From Alistipes senegalensis (GTDB taxonomy: Bacteria > Bacillota > Clostridia > Oscillospirales > Ruminococcaceae): a stretch of 32,248 bases of DNA. The DNA lies in assembly GCA_023665275.1 (NCBI GenBank), contig JAMPEF010000016.1:1-32248 (forward strand), read 5' to 3'. Each line of letters opens with the position of its first letter. Positions within the stretch are counted from its first letter, which is position 1. Both the position numbers and the translations under genes were made by a program. The notes under the pieces were generated by a model. It did not search any database. It worked only from the letters and a program-made list of their open reading frames with translations, and had not been told where the DNA came from. This document shows positions 1 to 6,871 of this stretch, piece by piece.

Positions 1-189
1 GACGGAATGGTTGATTCTTTCGATTTCGTAATGCTTTGCAGATATATCAACGGTCAGGTTACATTGAATCCACGTCAGGTTGAAAGTGCAGATATTCTTG
101 CAGACGGAGTAATTACCTACTCAGACGCTGCATATCTCAGAAAATATATCCTTGGCGCTATTGATACAATCCCTGTAAAACTCTTTTAA
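1..189 (+). CDS. C-terminal end of a dockerin protein (partial, probably CAP-dockerin)
   Basis: The gene enters from the left edge in frame 1 and ends at TAA 187-189. The visible 62 residues are the first calcium loop (from DGMVDSFDF) and the second, weaker loop (ADILADGVITYSDAAYLRKYILG) of a dockerin, followed by the tail IPVKLF. The DNA is nearly identical to the ends of the two following CAP-dockerin genes, and similarity continues past the stop (TTAACGAAATTTCCTAT). It is therefore most likely a third tandem member of that family. The CAP part itself is outside the window, so the full product is inferred. Confidence 0.85.
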   Translation, partial: DGMVDSFDFVMLCRYINGQVTLNPRQVESADILADGVITYSDAAYLRKYILGAIDTIPVKLF

Positions 190-220
190 TTAACGAAATT
201 TCCTATCAGAATATCTTATA

Positions 221-268
221 AACAAATCTGGCGAACTTGATTCGTCAGATTTGTTGTGTCTGTTTTTT
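221..268 (+). terminator. Rho-independent terminator of the partial dockerin gene
   Basis: Arms 221-235 and 241-255 form a 15-bp stem with one internal G-T pair and a 5-base loop. A T-run follows at 262-268. Confidence 0.8.
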
Positions 269-293
269 TATGGAAAATATCTGATTTTGTGAG

Positions 294-322
294 TGCAAAA
301 ATTTCCATAGCAATGATATAAT
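294..322 (+). promoter_or_regulatory. Promoter of the first complete CAP-dockerin gene
   Basis: TGCAAA (294-299), 17-base spacer, TATAAT (317-322), followed by the leader CACAGTAAGGGAAACGAAAA. The same element recurs upstream of the other two CAP-dockerin genes. The -35 is poor compared with TTGACA, which may mean an activator is needed. Confidence 0.65.
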
Positions 323-411
323 ATAATCACAGTAAGGGAAACGAAAAACCCTGAAAGATAAATCAGAAAATAAAAAATACATATAAAAGATATTCTCAGG
401 AGGAAATTATT

Positions 412-1191
412 ATGAAAAAAATGAACGTATTCAGAAGAGTTGTAACAGCTTTAACAACAGCTATCATAGCAGTAACAGCAAACAGTTTTGCATTCACAGC
501 ACAGGCAGTCGATGAAACACCTGATTTTCAGGCAATGACAGACAGAGTTATATATCTTGTAAACGAAGCAAGAGCAGAAGCAGGTTTAGAACCGATATAT
601 GCAGTTCCTTATCTCAGCGGACTCGCTGAAGAGAGAGCAGAAGAATGTGTTGTGGAATTCAGCCACACAAGAACAAATGGTCAGGGATTTGATGAAATTG
701 TTGATTACGAGGAAGCACCTTGGATGTATATAGGTGAAAATATTGCATCAGGTATGAGTACACCGGAGGCTACATTTGAACAGTGGAGAAATTCACCAAG
801 CCACTGGGCAACAATTATGAATCCTAATTATACACATATGGGTGTAGGTGTTACATATGAACCCGACAGCAAATACGGTTGGTATTGGACACAGCTTTTC
901 ATAGGAGTTGATACTTATGAAACTCCCGACGGAAAAATTGAGGGTCAATATTATCCCAATGAATATGAAATGTTACCATGCGCTACAGGCGACATCAACG
1001 GTGACGGAATGGTTGATTCTTTCGATTTCGTAATGCTTTGCAGATATATCAACGGTCAGGTTACATTGAATCCACGTCAAGTTGAAAGTGCCGATATTCT
1101 TGCAGACGGAGCAGTTACTTACTCAGATGCCGCATACCTTAGAAAATACATTCTTGGTCAGATTGAGACAATCCCTGTAAAACTCTTTTAA
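412..1191 (+). CDS. Secreted CAP-domain (SCP-like) protein with C-terminal dockerin, copy 1
   Basis: 259 aa. The signal peptide is residues 1 to about 32 (basic MKKMNVFRR, hydrophobic core, AQA). A CAP/SCP/PR-1-type domain spans about 40-170 and keeps the cavity residues His85 (FSHTRTNG), Glu109 (GENIASG) and His131 (SPSHW), plus the HMGVGV and YWTQLF strands. A dockerin spans about 193-255, with a canonical first loop (GDINGDGMVDSFDF) and a second loop (ADILADGAVTYSDA) lacking the acidic residue at position 3. The start is fixed by AGGAGG at 398-403. Family knowledge: bacterial CAP proteins are extracellular and mostly of unknown function. The dockerin implies attachment to a cohesin-bearing scaffoldin. 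Its own promoter and terminator make it monocistronic. Confidence 0.9.
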   Translation: MKKMNVFRRVVTALTTAIIAVTANSFAFTAQAVDETPDFQAMTDRVIYLVNEARAEAGLEPIYAVPYLSGLAEERAEECVVEFSHTRTNGQGFDEIVDYEEAPWMYIGENIASGMSTPEATFEQWRNSPSHWATIMNPNYTHMGVGVTYEPDSKYGWYWTQLFIGVDTYETPDGKIEGQYYPNEYEMLPCATGDINGDGMVDSFDFVMLCRYINGQVTLNPRQVESADILADGAVTYSDAAYLRKYILGQIETIPVKLF

Positions 1192-1222
1192 TTAACGAAA
1201 TTTCCTATTAGAATATCTTATA

Positions 1223-1257
1223 AAAAAATCCGGCGGACTTAGTCCGTCGGATTTTTT
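1223..1257 (+). terminator. Terminator of CAP-dockerin copy 1
   Basis: Arms 1223-1238 and 1242-1257 form a 16-bp stem (AATCCG...CGGATT core) with a 3-base loop. The right arm ends in a T6 run. Confidence 0.85.
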
Positions 1258-1281
1258 ATGGAAAATATCTCCGTTTGTGAG

Positions 1282-1310
1282 TGCAAAAAATCCCTTGACA
1301 ATGATATAAT
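1282..1310 (+). promoter_or_regulatory. Distal promoter of CAP-dockerin copy 2
   Basis: TGCAAA (1282-1287), 17-base spacer, TATAAT (1305-1310), then the same CACAGTAAGGGAAACGAAAA leader as copy 1. A TTGACA occurs inside the spacer but is too close to the -10 to act as its -35. Confidence 0.6.
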
Positions 1311-1370
1311 ATAATCACAGTAAGGGAAACGAAAAACCCCGAAAAACAGCATTGAAAGAACGGAAAAGTA

Positions 1371-1423
1371 CAGTAAAATCACTGATTTTAAGAGTACAAA
1401 AAAGCCGTACAGAATGCTATAAT
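1371..1423 (+). promoter_or_regulatory. Proximal promoter of CAP-dockerin copy 2 with palindromic operator candidate
   Basis: A 24-bp element at 1371-1394, centred on the palindrome AAAATCACTGATTTT, abuts a promoter TACAAA (1395-1400), 17 bases, TATAAT (1418-1423). The same 24 bp occurs, inverted, next to the proximal promoter of copy 3 (6797-6820). Copy 1 lacks this second unit. Confidence 0.55.
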
Positions 1424-1481
1424 ATAATCAAAGAAAAGAACAAATACATATAAACAAAGATATTCTTAGGAGGAAATTATT

Positions 1482-2261
1482 ATGAAAAAAATGAACGTAT
1501 TCAGAAGAGCTATCACAGCTTTAACAACAGCTATCATGGCAGTAACAGTAAACAATTTCGTATTCACAACACAGGCAGTCGATGAAGAACCTGATTTTGA
1601 GGCAATGACGAACAGAGTTATATATCTGGTAAACGAGGCAAGGGCAGAAGCCGGTTTAGAGCCGATATATGCAGTTCCTTATCTTAGCGAACTCGCTGAT
1701 GTAAGAGCTGAAGAATGTGTAGAAACTTTCGGACACACAAGAACAAACGGAGACGCTTTCTATGAAATCATTGATTACGAGGAAGCACCTTGGATGTCAG
1801 CAGCCGAAAATATCGCATCAGGTATGAGTACACCGGAGGCTACATTTGAACAGTGGAGAAATTCACCGAGCCATTGGGCAGCTATCATGAATCCGAATTA
1901 TACACATATGGGTGTGGGTGTTACGTATGAACCCGGCAGTAAATATGGCTGGTACTGGACACAGCTTTTCATAGAAGTAGATACTTATGAGTCTCCGGAC
2001 GGAAAAGTTGAAGGTCAGTATTATCCCGATGAATATGAAATGTTACCATGCGCTACAGGCGACATCAACGGCGACGGAATGGTTGATTCTTTCGATTTCG
2101 TAATGCTTTGCAGATATATCAACGGTCAGGTTACATTGAATCCACGTCAGGTTGAAAGTGCCGATATTCTTGCAGACGGAGCAGTTACTTACTCAGATGC
2201 TGCGTACCTCAGAAAATACATTCTTGGTCAGATTGAGACAATCCCTGTAAAACTCTTTTAA
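1482..2261 (+). CDS. Secreted CAP-domain protein with C-terminal dockerin, copy 2
   Basis: 259 aa, a close tandem paralogue of the gene at 412-1191 (start-to-start distance 1070 bp). Signal peptide 1 to about 32, then a CAP domain keeping His85 (GHTRTNG), Glu109 (AENIASG) and His131 (SPSHW). The C-terminal dockerin is essentially identical to copy 1 from GDINGDG to IPVKLF, while the CAP part has diverged more. That pattern fits recent duplication or gene conversion of the dockerin end. The start is set by AGGAGG at 1468-1473. Unlike copy 1 it has two promoters upstream. It is probably a secreted, scaffoldin-bound protein; the molecular activity is unknown. Confidence 0.9.
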   Translation: MKKMNVFRRAITALTTAIMAVTVNNFVFTTQAVDEEPDFEAMTNRVIYLVNEARAEAGLEPIYAVPYLSELADVRAEECVETFGHTRTNGDAFYEIIDYEEAPWMSAAENIASGMSTPEATFEQWRNSPSHWAAIMNPNYTHMGVGVTYEPGSKYGWYWTQLFIEVDTYESPDGKVEGQYYPDEYEMLPCATGDINGDGMVDSFDFVMLCRYINGQVTLNPRQVESADILADGAVTYSDAAYLRKYILGQIETIPVKLF

Positions 2262-2278
2262 TAAAATAAAAGAAAAGA

Positions 2279-2305
2279 ACGGCTGAAAAATCAGCCGTTT
2301 TTTTT
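2279..2305. terminator. Bidirectional terminator between CAP-dockerin copy 2 and nth
   Basis: ACGGCTGAAAAATCAGCCGT at 2279-2298 is an 8-bp stem with a 4-base loop. T8 follows on the plus strand and a T-rich tract on the minus strand. The stem contains the nth stop codon (TGA, complement of 2291-2293). The same 20-mer terminates CAP-dockerin copy 3 at 5913-5932. Confidence 0.85.
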
Positions 2306-2926
2306 GTTATATTCACAAAAGTAATTCAATGAACATTCTTTACATTTAGGACTTCTTGCACGGCAGACATCACGACCGAACTGTACAGTCTGATGACAGA
2401 AACGGTTTGAGACTTCCGGTGGTAAGAGTTTATCAAGGTCTTTTTCTACTTTTGCCGGTTCTTTGTTTGTGGTAAGTCCTAAACGTCCGGTTATGCGTAT
2501 GCAGTGAGTATCAGTAACTATTGCCGGTTTACCGAAAACGTCGCCTAATACAAGATTGGCTGTTTTCCGACCTATTCCAGAAAGTGTAAGTAAATCGTCC
2601 ATATTGTCGGGGACTTCACCGTTGAAATTCTCCAGTAGCTGACGTGCCATTTCCTTAAGGCTTTTGGCTTTCATGTGATAAAGTCCGCATGGCTTGACAT
2701 AGGATTCAAGTTCTTTAATATCCGCATCAGCAAACGACTGCAAATCAGGATATTTTTTAAAGAGTTCTTTTGTGACGATATTTACTCTTGCATCGGTGCA
2801 TTGTGCCGCAAGTCGTGTAGCAAACATCAACTCATAGGGCTTTTCGTATTTCAGGGAACATTCTATATCCGGATAGAGCTTTTCAAGTTCAATGATAGCA
2901 AGTTCAGCGATTTCATTTTTAGTCAT
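2291..2926 (-). CDS. nth: Endonuclease III (base-excision repair DNA glycosylase/AP lyase)
   Basis: 211 aa, the usual length. It removes oxidised pyrimidines and nicks abasic sites. The helix-hairpin-helix LSGIGRKTANLVLG carries the catalytic Lys121, and VTDTHCIRI carries the catalytic Asp139. The C-terminal 4Fe-4S signature is intact as C-x6-C-x2-C-x5-C (CRARSPKCKECSLNYFC). The ATG overlaps the stop of the upstream membrane-protein gene by 4 bp (ATGA), so the two are translationally coupled. The last codons lie inside the convergent terminator. Confidence 0.97.
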   Translation of the reverse strand: MTKNEIAELAIIELEKLYPDIECSLKYEKPYELMFATRLAAQCTDARVNIVTKELFKKYPDLQSFADADIKELESYVKPCGLYHMKAKSLKEMARQLLENFNGEVPDNMDDLLTLSGIGRKTANLVLGDVFGKPAIVTDTHCIRITGRLGLTTNKEPAKVEKDLDKLLPPEVSNRFCHQTVQFGRDVCRARSPKCKECSLNYFCEYNKKNG

Positions 2927-3270
2927 TTAAATTCCTCCTGCATTTTCAGAATTTTATCATATATTCTGTACATTTTTTGTACAGTGTTTTCAAGAAAGTA
3001 ATAATGTTTTATGTAGAACGCAAGCAGAACAATAATTATCGCCACGAGTATAAGCAACATAATATTTTCTGTAAGGAGCATTCCAATCATGAATATTGAA
3101 AGTATTACCGCAAACATCATAGTAACAAGAAAATGTACTATTCTTTCGTGTTGCATAAATGCTATTTTGTCCATGTGTTCAGAGAGTATGGCGGAAAGTT
3201 CCTCCTGTGACTTGCAGTTTTCAAGACATTCTGTGACAGTGTTCATATAGTCTGTAAGATATTCAGTCAT
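2923..3270 (-). CDS. Small two-helix membrane protein of unknown function
   Basis: 115 aa. The N-terminal about 45 residues are hydrophilic and Cys/Glu-rich (MTEYLTDYMNTV...). Two hydrophobic segments follow (about 46-66 and 68-86), separated by a short LLTEN turn, and then a basic C-terminal helix (KMYRIYDKILKMQEEFK). The start is supported by AAAGGAG nine bases upstream. It overlaps nth by 4 bp and follows the DUF2384-like gene by 58 bp, so the three probably form one operon. I do not recognise the family. An integral membrane protein ahead of nth gives no clear functional clue. Confidence 0.75.
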   Translation of the reverse strand: MTEYLTDYMNTVTECLENCKSQEELSAILSEHMDKIAFMQHERIVHFLVTMMFAVILSIFMIGMLLTENIMLLILVAIIIVLLAFYIKHYYFLENTVQKMYRIYDKILKMQEEFK

Positions 3271-3328
3271 ATTAATACGCTCCTTTAAAGCTGACTGCGT
3301 AATTTTTTCTGCAATTCTTCATCGTTTT

Positions 3329-3661
3329 TCAGCATGGCAGTCGCATTATAAATGCTCTAAGAGCTTTTCTGCCTTTTTCGGTTTGTTCAAGTTCAACAGC
3401 GGTTTTTCCGTCAACTGATTTCAGCGGAATATGCAACCATTCAACACTTGTCAATACTACAATAGCATTGACAACATCTTGTGATACTCCATTTACTGTT
3501 ATATCAGTTTCGGGAAAACATTCTGAATACTCTTTCCAGTTTTTTTCGTTGTATTCATGGGCAAAAAAATCAATCTTATTATCATAAATTTCTTTTTTGT
3601 TCTGCAATTTTTTTAGTTCCTTCCGCAATTCATAAATATCGGAAAGTCTTTTATTGAACAT
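3329..3661 (-). CDS. Small protein with coiled-coil N-terminus and DUF2384-like C-terminus
   Basis: 110 aa from the ATG at 3661. This start is chosen because AAGAGG lies eight bases upstream and the promoter -10 (3686-3691) excludes an in-frame start at 3727. Residues 1-35 are a charged probable coiled coil (RLSDIYELRKELKKLQNKK). The C-terminal part (VEWLHIPLKSVDGKTAVELEQTEKGRKAL) resembles the toxin-binding domain of Xre/MbcA/ParS antitoxins (WL..P...L.G..P.EL..T..G). There is no HTH and no RES-type toxin next to it, so the role is open. Just after the stop another frame reads SIYNATAMLKNDEELQKKL to a TAA, so a C-terminal frameshift is possible. Confidence 0.6.
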   Translation of the reverse strand: MFNKRLSDIYELRKELKKLQNKKEIYDNKIDFFAHEYNEKNWKEYSECFPETDITVNGVSQDVVNAIVVLTSVEWLHIPLKSVDGKTAVELEQTEKGRKALRAFIMRLPC

Positions 3662-3685
3662 AGCATATACCTCTTCTTTACTGCA

Positions 3686-3714
3686 ATTATACACCTTTTT
3701 TATATAAAAGTCAA
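3686..3714 (-). promoter_or_regulatory. Promoter of the DUF2384-like / membrane protein / nth operon
   Basis: On the minus strand: TTGACT (3709-3714), 17-base spacer, TATAAT (3686-3691). The predicted transcript starts near 3679, leaving a short leader before the ATG at 3661. Confidence 0.75.
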
Positions 3715-3760
3715 CAAGGATTTTCAATTGAAAACTTATGACTTTTTACAATTTAATGAA

Positions 3761-3804
3761 AAAACACTGATTAAATTATGTTTAACAAATTTAATCAGTG
3801 TTTT
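3761..3804 (-). terminator. Terminator of the restriction-modification cassette
   Basis: Perfect 17-bp arms 3761-3777 and 3788-3804 (AAAACACTGATTAAATT and its complement) enclose a 10-base loop. On the minus strand the stem runs into a T6 tract. It lies about 60 bp past the endonuclease stop and isolates it from the nth operon. Confidence 0.75.
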
Positions 3805-3865
3805 AAGTATACCATTTTTCAAATCTTTAATAAAATATATATTATCCAAGTGTATTAAAATATAA

Positions 3866-4387
3866 TTATAATCCTAATAATTGTAATGGAATACTATAAA
3901 AATAATAATGACATCCTTGTAATTTTATCCAATCTAATACATCCTTATATTTACGATGGTTTGAAAACCAATCATTTAAAACATATATGTATTCGACAGT
4001 ATACAATATTTGATTTGCCAAACGATTATAATGCCACTTTTTAAATGCACAAGTTTGAAGCTTTTCATCAACAGATCCATAGCAATTCTGAAACTTTTTT
4101 TCTATTATATAAATTTTATGATTTTGTACATTGATAAACGCATCATCTGGAAGTAATATCTGAGAGTTAACATCAAGATCAACATTATTATCTTTCAGAC
4201 ATTTGTTAAAATCATGTTTTTGTAAACAATAACCACGCCGTGTACCGTTGGAATCTGATACTTCTCCATTTGGCTCCACATAATATCCACTGTTATTTAA
4301 AGCTTCTTTCAAAGATGTTTGTTGTTCAAATAGTAATCCATTAGCATTGGTGTTAGCACCACCGCCATGTGTATTCGGTTTATTCAC
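3866..4387 (-). CDS. Candidate type II restriction endonuclease (PD-(D/E)XK fold)
   Basis: 173 aa from a GTG start at 4387 with a weak GAGGT 10 bases upstream. A PD-(D/E)XK-type active site is visible: an N-terminal helix Glu21 (NGLLFEQQ), Pro80-Asp81-Asp82 (LLPDDAF), then Glu96-Lys97-Lys98 (YIIEKKFQ) about 14 residues on. The N-terminal Gly/Asn block (THGGGANTNANG) is unusual. It lies directly downstream of an adenine methylase, the normal place for the partner nuclease. It has its own consensus promoter, so it can be expressed separately from the methylase. Its DNA is very A+T-rich and contains the only two GATC sites in the window. Function is inferred from active-site pattern and context; a repair or Vsr-like nuclease is less likely. 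Confidence 0.65.
   Translation of the reverse strand: MNKPNTHGGGANTNANGLLFEQQTSLKEALNNSGYYVEPNGEVSDSNGTRRGYCLQKHDFNKCLKDNNVDLDVNSQILLPDDAFINVQNHKIYIIEKKFQNCYGSVDEKLQTCAFKKWHYNRLANQILYTVEYIYVLNDWFSNHRKYKDVLDWIKLQGCHYYFYSIPLQLLGL
4074..4077. other. GATC site 1 of 2
   Basis: One of only two GATC tetramers found on reading the window. It lies inside the endonuclease gene and is a candidate target of the adjacent DpnM-like methylase. Confidence 0.9.
4177..4180. other. GATC site 2 of 2
   Basis: The second GATC, 103 bp from the first, also within the endonuclease gene. Confidence 0.9.
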
Positions 4388-4425
4388 TATTTTATTTACC
4401 TCACTTTAAAATTATTTGTAGTTTT

Positions 4426-4454
4426 ATTATATCAAATCGCACATAAACTGTCAA
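4426..4454 (-). promoter_or_regulatory. Separate promoter of the endonuclease gene
   Basis: On the minus strand: TTGACA (4449-4454), 17-base spacer, TATAAT (4426-4431), a perfect consensus in the methylase-nuclease gap. Over 30 bases from the -35 it matches the sbcD promoter at 26 positions. Confidence 0.8.
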
Positions 4455-4497
4455 TGCTTTTTGTGATATTTTTTTATTTTATTTAATACATAATATA

Positions 4498-5376
4498 TTA
4501 ATAATTACTGATTAATAATTCGTTTAAAGTTCCACGTTCTGAGCCTTTGCTATTAATCATTCTTGTAGCCTTAATTCTGGTTATATTGAAGTTTCTATAA
4601 ATATCATCAAAAAAATTATCATTTTCGTCTGTATTCTTAGGGTCTGAATTGCTTGCCAGTATTTTAGCACCTTTTTCAGACATACATTCTGTAAACTTAG
4701 AAAGCTGTATTTGCTGTTCGTCACCGAATACTGTTTTAGAATAAGAAGTGAAACGAGATGTTTCGTTTAATGGTCTGTACGGAGGGTCAATATATACAAA
4801 AGTACTGCTGTCAATGAAATCAGTACAATTACTGTAATCACCGCACCTTATTATAATATTTTGAAGCAAATTGCTTATAACTCTTAAATTATCAGAATCA
4901 CATATAAGCGGTTTTTTATATGAACCTATAGGGACATTATATAATCCTTTACTGTTCACACGATAAAGACCATTAAAACAAGTCTTATTAAGAAATATAA
5001 AGAGTACAGCCATAGCTACATCATTAATGTTATTTTTAATTCCTTCGTTGAATTTATCACGTTGTATATAAAAATATTCTTTTCGTTTATTCTTGTCCAT
5101 ACGCCAAAATATTTCCTGCATATCAAATAGATGGTTTATTATATCTTCAGTATTGTCACGTATATGAATATAAGTATTGATAAGTTCAGGATTGATGTCA
5201 TTTATCAGAATTTCTTCAGGCTTAAAGTTTGCAAGAACGTCAAACAATACAGCTCCACCGCCGACGAAAGGCTCACAATATTTTTTTATATTTTCGGGAT
5301 ATTTGCTCCTGATTATATTCAACAGCTGATTTTTACCGCCCGCCCATTTTATAAATGGCTTAACTGTTTTTAACAT
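4498..5376 (-). CDS. DNA adenine methyltransferase, D12 class (Dam/DpnM-like)
   Basis: 292 aa from ATG 5376 (MLKTVKPFIKWAGG), preceded by AAGGAGA five bases upstream; an upstream in-frame start overlaps the previous gene and has no such site. It transfers a methyl group from S-adenosylmethionine to adenine N6. Motif X is FIKWAGGK (8-15), motif I is PFVGGGAVLFD (36-46), and the catalytic motif IV is DPPY (197-200). NGLYRVNSKG, ETSRFTSY and the C-terminal SERGTLNELLISNY match the pattern I remember for DpnM (GATC-specific), so GATC is the likely target. The gene starts 10 bp after the 151-aa gene, forming an operon with it. It protects host DNA from the adjacent nuclease candidate. Confidence 0.92.
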   Translation of the reverse strand: MLKTVKPFIKWAGGKNQLLNIIRSKYPENIKKYCEPFVGGGAVLFDVLANFKPEEILINDINPELINTYIHIRDNTEDIINHLFDMQEIFWRMDKNKRKEYFYIQRDKFNEGIKNNINDVAMAVLFIFLNKTCFNGLYRVNSKGLYNVPIGSYKKPLICDSDNLRVISNLLQNIIIRCGDYSNCTDFIDSSTFVYIDPPYRPLNETSRFTSYSKTVFGDEQQIQLSKFTECMSEKGAKILASNSDPKNTDENDNFFDDIYRNFNITRIKATRMINSKGSERGTLNELLISNY

Positions 5377-5386
5377 ATGTTTCTCC

Positions 5387-5842
5387 TTATATCTGTTCAA
5401 ACAGTTCCGGCGGATATATATAATCTTCACCGCTGTCGTCTATAATACGAAACCAATTCTTTTCAGTAAAAATAACGTTGTATATTTTGTTGTGGGTAAG
5501 CATTAGAGATTTAGTTTCACCGATATATCGTACAAGTTTTATTTCATTGAAGAATTTATTTCCTCGTGAAGTGTTAAGATTTTCAGGCAATATATTATAT
5601 TTCTGTCTGAATATTTCAAGGACTTCCGACAAAGTTTCATATACTTCAAAATGTTCATTTATTTCGGGATTGTCATAATCTTCATTGTCAAGAAACATTT
5701 CCTGAATACATATGGCATAATTATTATTTACTTTCTTTATTACGTGTTTATGCACAAATGTTCTTCCGTCACGTTTCTTAAATTCCTCAATGCCGACTTG
5801 TTTTCCGTTTTCGATTTTATTTATAAGTTTTGTTTTGTCCAT
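5387..5842 (-). CDS. Unknown 151-aa protein, first gene of the R-M cassette
   Basis: 151 aa from ATG 5842 (MDKTKLINKIENGK), with AGGAGA eight bases upstream; the longer reading frame starts upstream of any ribosome binding site. The protein is acidic and soluble, without a signal peptide or membrane helix. The last about 50 residues (LMLTHNKIYNVIFTEKNWFRIIDDSGEDYIYPPELFE) look like a small SH3-like beta barrel module seen at the ends of assorted Firmicute proteins. It is cotranscribed with the methylase. Possible roles are a control or accessory protein of the R-M system, or an unrelated passenger. I do not recognise a family. Confidence 0.7.
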   Translation of the reverse strand: MDKTKLINKIENGKQVGIEEFKKRDGRTFVHKHVIKKVNNNYAICIQEMFLDNEDYDNPEINEHFEVYETLSEVLEIFRQKYNILPENLNTSRGNKFFNEIKLVRYIGETKSLMLTHNKIYNVIFTEKNWFRIIDDSGEDYIYPPELFEQI

Positions 5843-5876
5843 TAAAAAAATCTCCTGATATGAAATATTTATTATT

Positions 5877-5905
5877 ATTTTATCATGAATGATTTTTATT
5901 GTCAA
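5877..5905 (-). promoter_or_regulatory. Promoter of the 151-aa protein / methylase operon
   Basis: On the minus strand: TTGACA (5900-5905), 17-base spacer, TAAAAT (5877-5882). It lies immediately downstream of the CAP-dockerin copy 3 terminator. Confidence 0.75.
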
Positions 5906-5932
5906 TAAAAAAACGGCTGATTTTTCAGCCGT
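5906..5932 (-). terminator. Terminator of CAP-dockerin copy 3
   Basis: Stem-loop at 5913-5932, read on the minus strand as ACGGCTGAAAAATCAGCCGT followed by T7. It is the same 20-mer as the copy 2 terminator at 2279-2298, in inverted orientation. Confidence 0.85.
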
Positions 5933-5950
5933 TGTATTATTTATATTTAA

Positions 5951-6724
5951 TTAGGAAAGTTTTACAGGAACTTTAATATTTTCACCAAGAATATATTGTC
6001 TGAGTACGGCAGCGTCTGAATAGCCTACATTACCGTCTCTAAGAATATCTGCACATTTAATCTGCTGAGAATCTAAAGTAATCTGGTTGTTGACATATCT
6101 GCAAATAAGGAGGTAATCAAAAGAATCTACCATACCATCGCCGTTTATGTCGCCGGCAACCTGTGGTACTATCTGAAATTCATCGGGGAGGTACTGACCT
6201 TCTATGTCGCCGTCTGGTCTTTCGAAAACATCAACTGTTATGAAAAGCTGTTCCCAGTACCAGCCGTTTTCGCTTTCAGGGTCATAAGTAACGCCAACGC
6301 CCATATGTGTAAAATCAGGGTTCATTATAGCTGACCACTGGCTCGGAGAATTTTTCCACTGTTCAAAAGTTTCTTCAGGAGTTGCCATACCTGATGCAAC
6401 TATTTCAGCGGCTGTTGACCATGGTGCTATATCATAATCAACTATTGTTATGAAAGAGTTTCCGCCTATTCTTGCCTGAATGGGATTATTCATACATTCT
6501 TCTGCTCTTTCTTCTGCAAGTTCGTTAAGATAAGGTACAGCATATATAGGCTCTAAACCGGATTCTGTTCTTGCTTCATTTACAAGATATACTAATCTTT
6601 CTGTCATTGCTGTATAATCGGAGGTTTCGTCAGATGCATTTGTATTGATTGCATTTGCGCTTACTGTCATTATAGCTGCTGCGATAACTGAAACTGCTTT
6701 AGTGAATATATTAGTTTTTTTCAT
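5951..6724 (-). CDS. CAP-domain protein with dockerin, copy 3, CAP cavity histidines lost
   Basis: 257 aa with a GGGAGGA ribosome binding site. Signal peptide 1 to about 30. The CAP-fold sequence is clearly homologous to the tandem copies (LVYLVNEAR, GLEPIYAVPYL, HMGVGVTYDPES), but both cavity histidines are replaced: His85 by Gln83 (NPIQARIGG) and His131 by Gln129 (SPSQW). GENIASG has become AEIVASG, keeping Glu107. The C-terminal dockerin (GDINGDGMVDSFDYLLICRYV; ADILRDGNVGYSDAAVLRQYILG) remains intact. The reading frame is undamaged, so this looks like functional divergence, not decay. Orientation is opposite to copies 1 and 2. Confidence 0.9.
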   Translation of the reverse strand: MKKTNIFTKAVSVIAAAIMTVSANAINTNASDETSDYTAMTERLVYLVNEARTESGLEPIYAVPYLNELAEERAEECMNNPIQARIGGNSFITIVDYDIAPWSTAAEIVASGMATPEETFEQWKNSPSQWSAIMNPDFTHMGVGVTYDPESENGWYWEQLFITVDVFERPDGDIEGQYLPDEFQIVPQVAGDINGDGMVDSFDYLLICRYVNNQITLDSQQIKCADILRDGNVGYSDAAVLRQYILGENIKVPVKLS

Positions 6725-6767
6725 AACGATTCCTCCCTGAAAGTATCATCTTTGTTTTTCTGATTAT

Positions 6768-6820
6768 ATTTTATCATTTATTGAGAATTTTTTAAACTCT
6801 TAAAATCAGTGATTTTACTG
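6768..6820 (-). promoter_or_regulatory. Proximal promoter and palindromic operator candidate of CAP-dockerin copy 3
   Basis: On the minus strand: the 24-bp element shared with 1371-1394 lies at 6797-6820, then TTTAAA (6791-6796), 17-base spacer and TAAAAT (6768-6773). Confidence 0.5.
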
Positions 6821-6871
6821 TATTTTTTAGATTTTTTTTATGGGTTTTTTTGTTTCCCTTACTGTGATTAT

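Noticed and set aside
2279..5932. Reading the inverted 20-mers as transposon ends or att sites
   Set aside because: Both are ordinary hairpin terminators of paralogous genes with T-runs. No transposase, integrase or target duplication is present.
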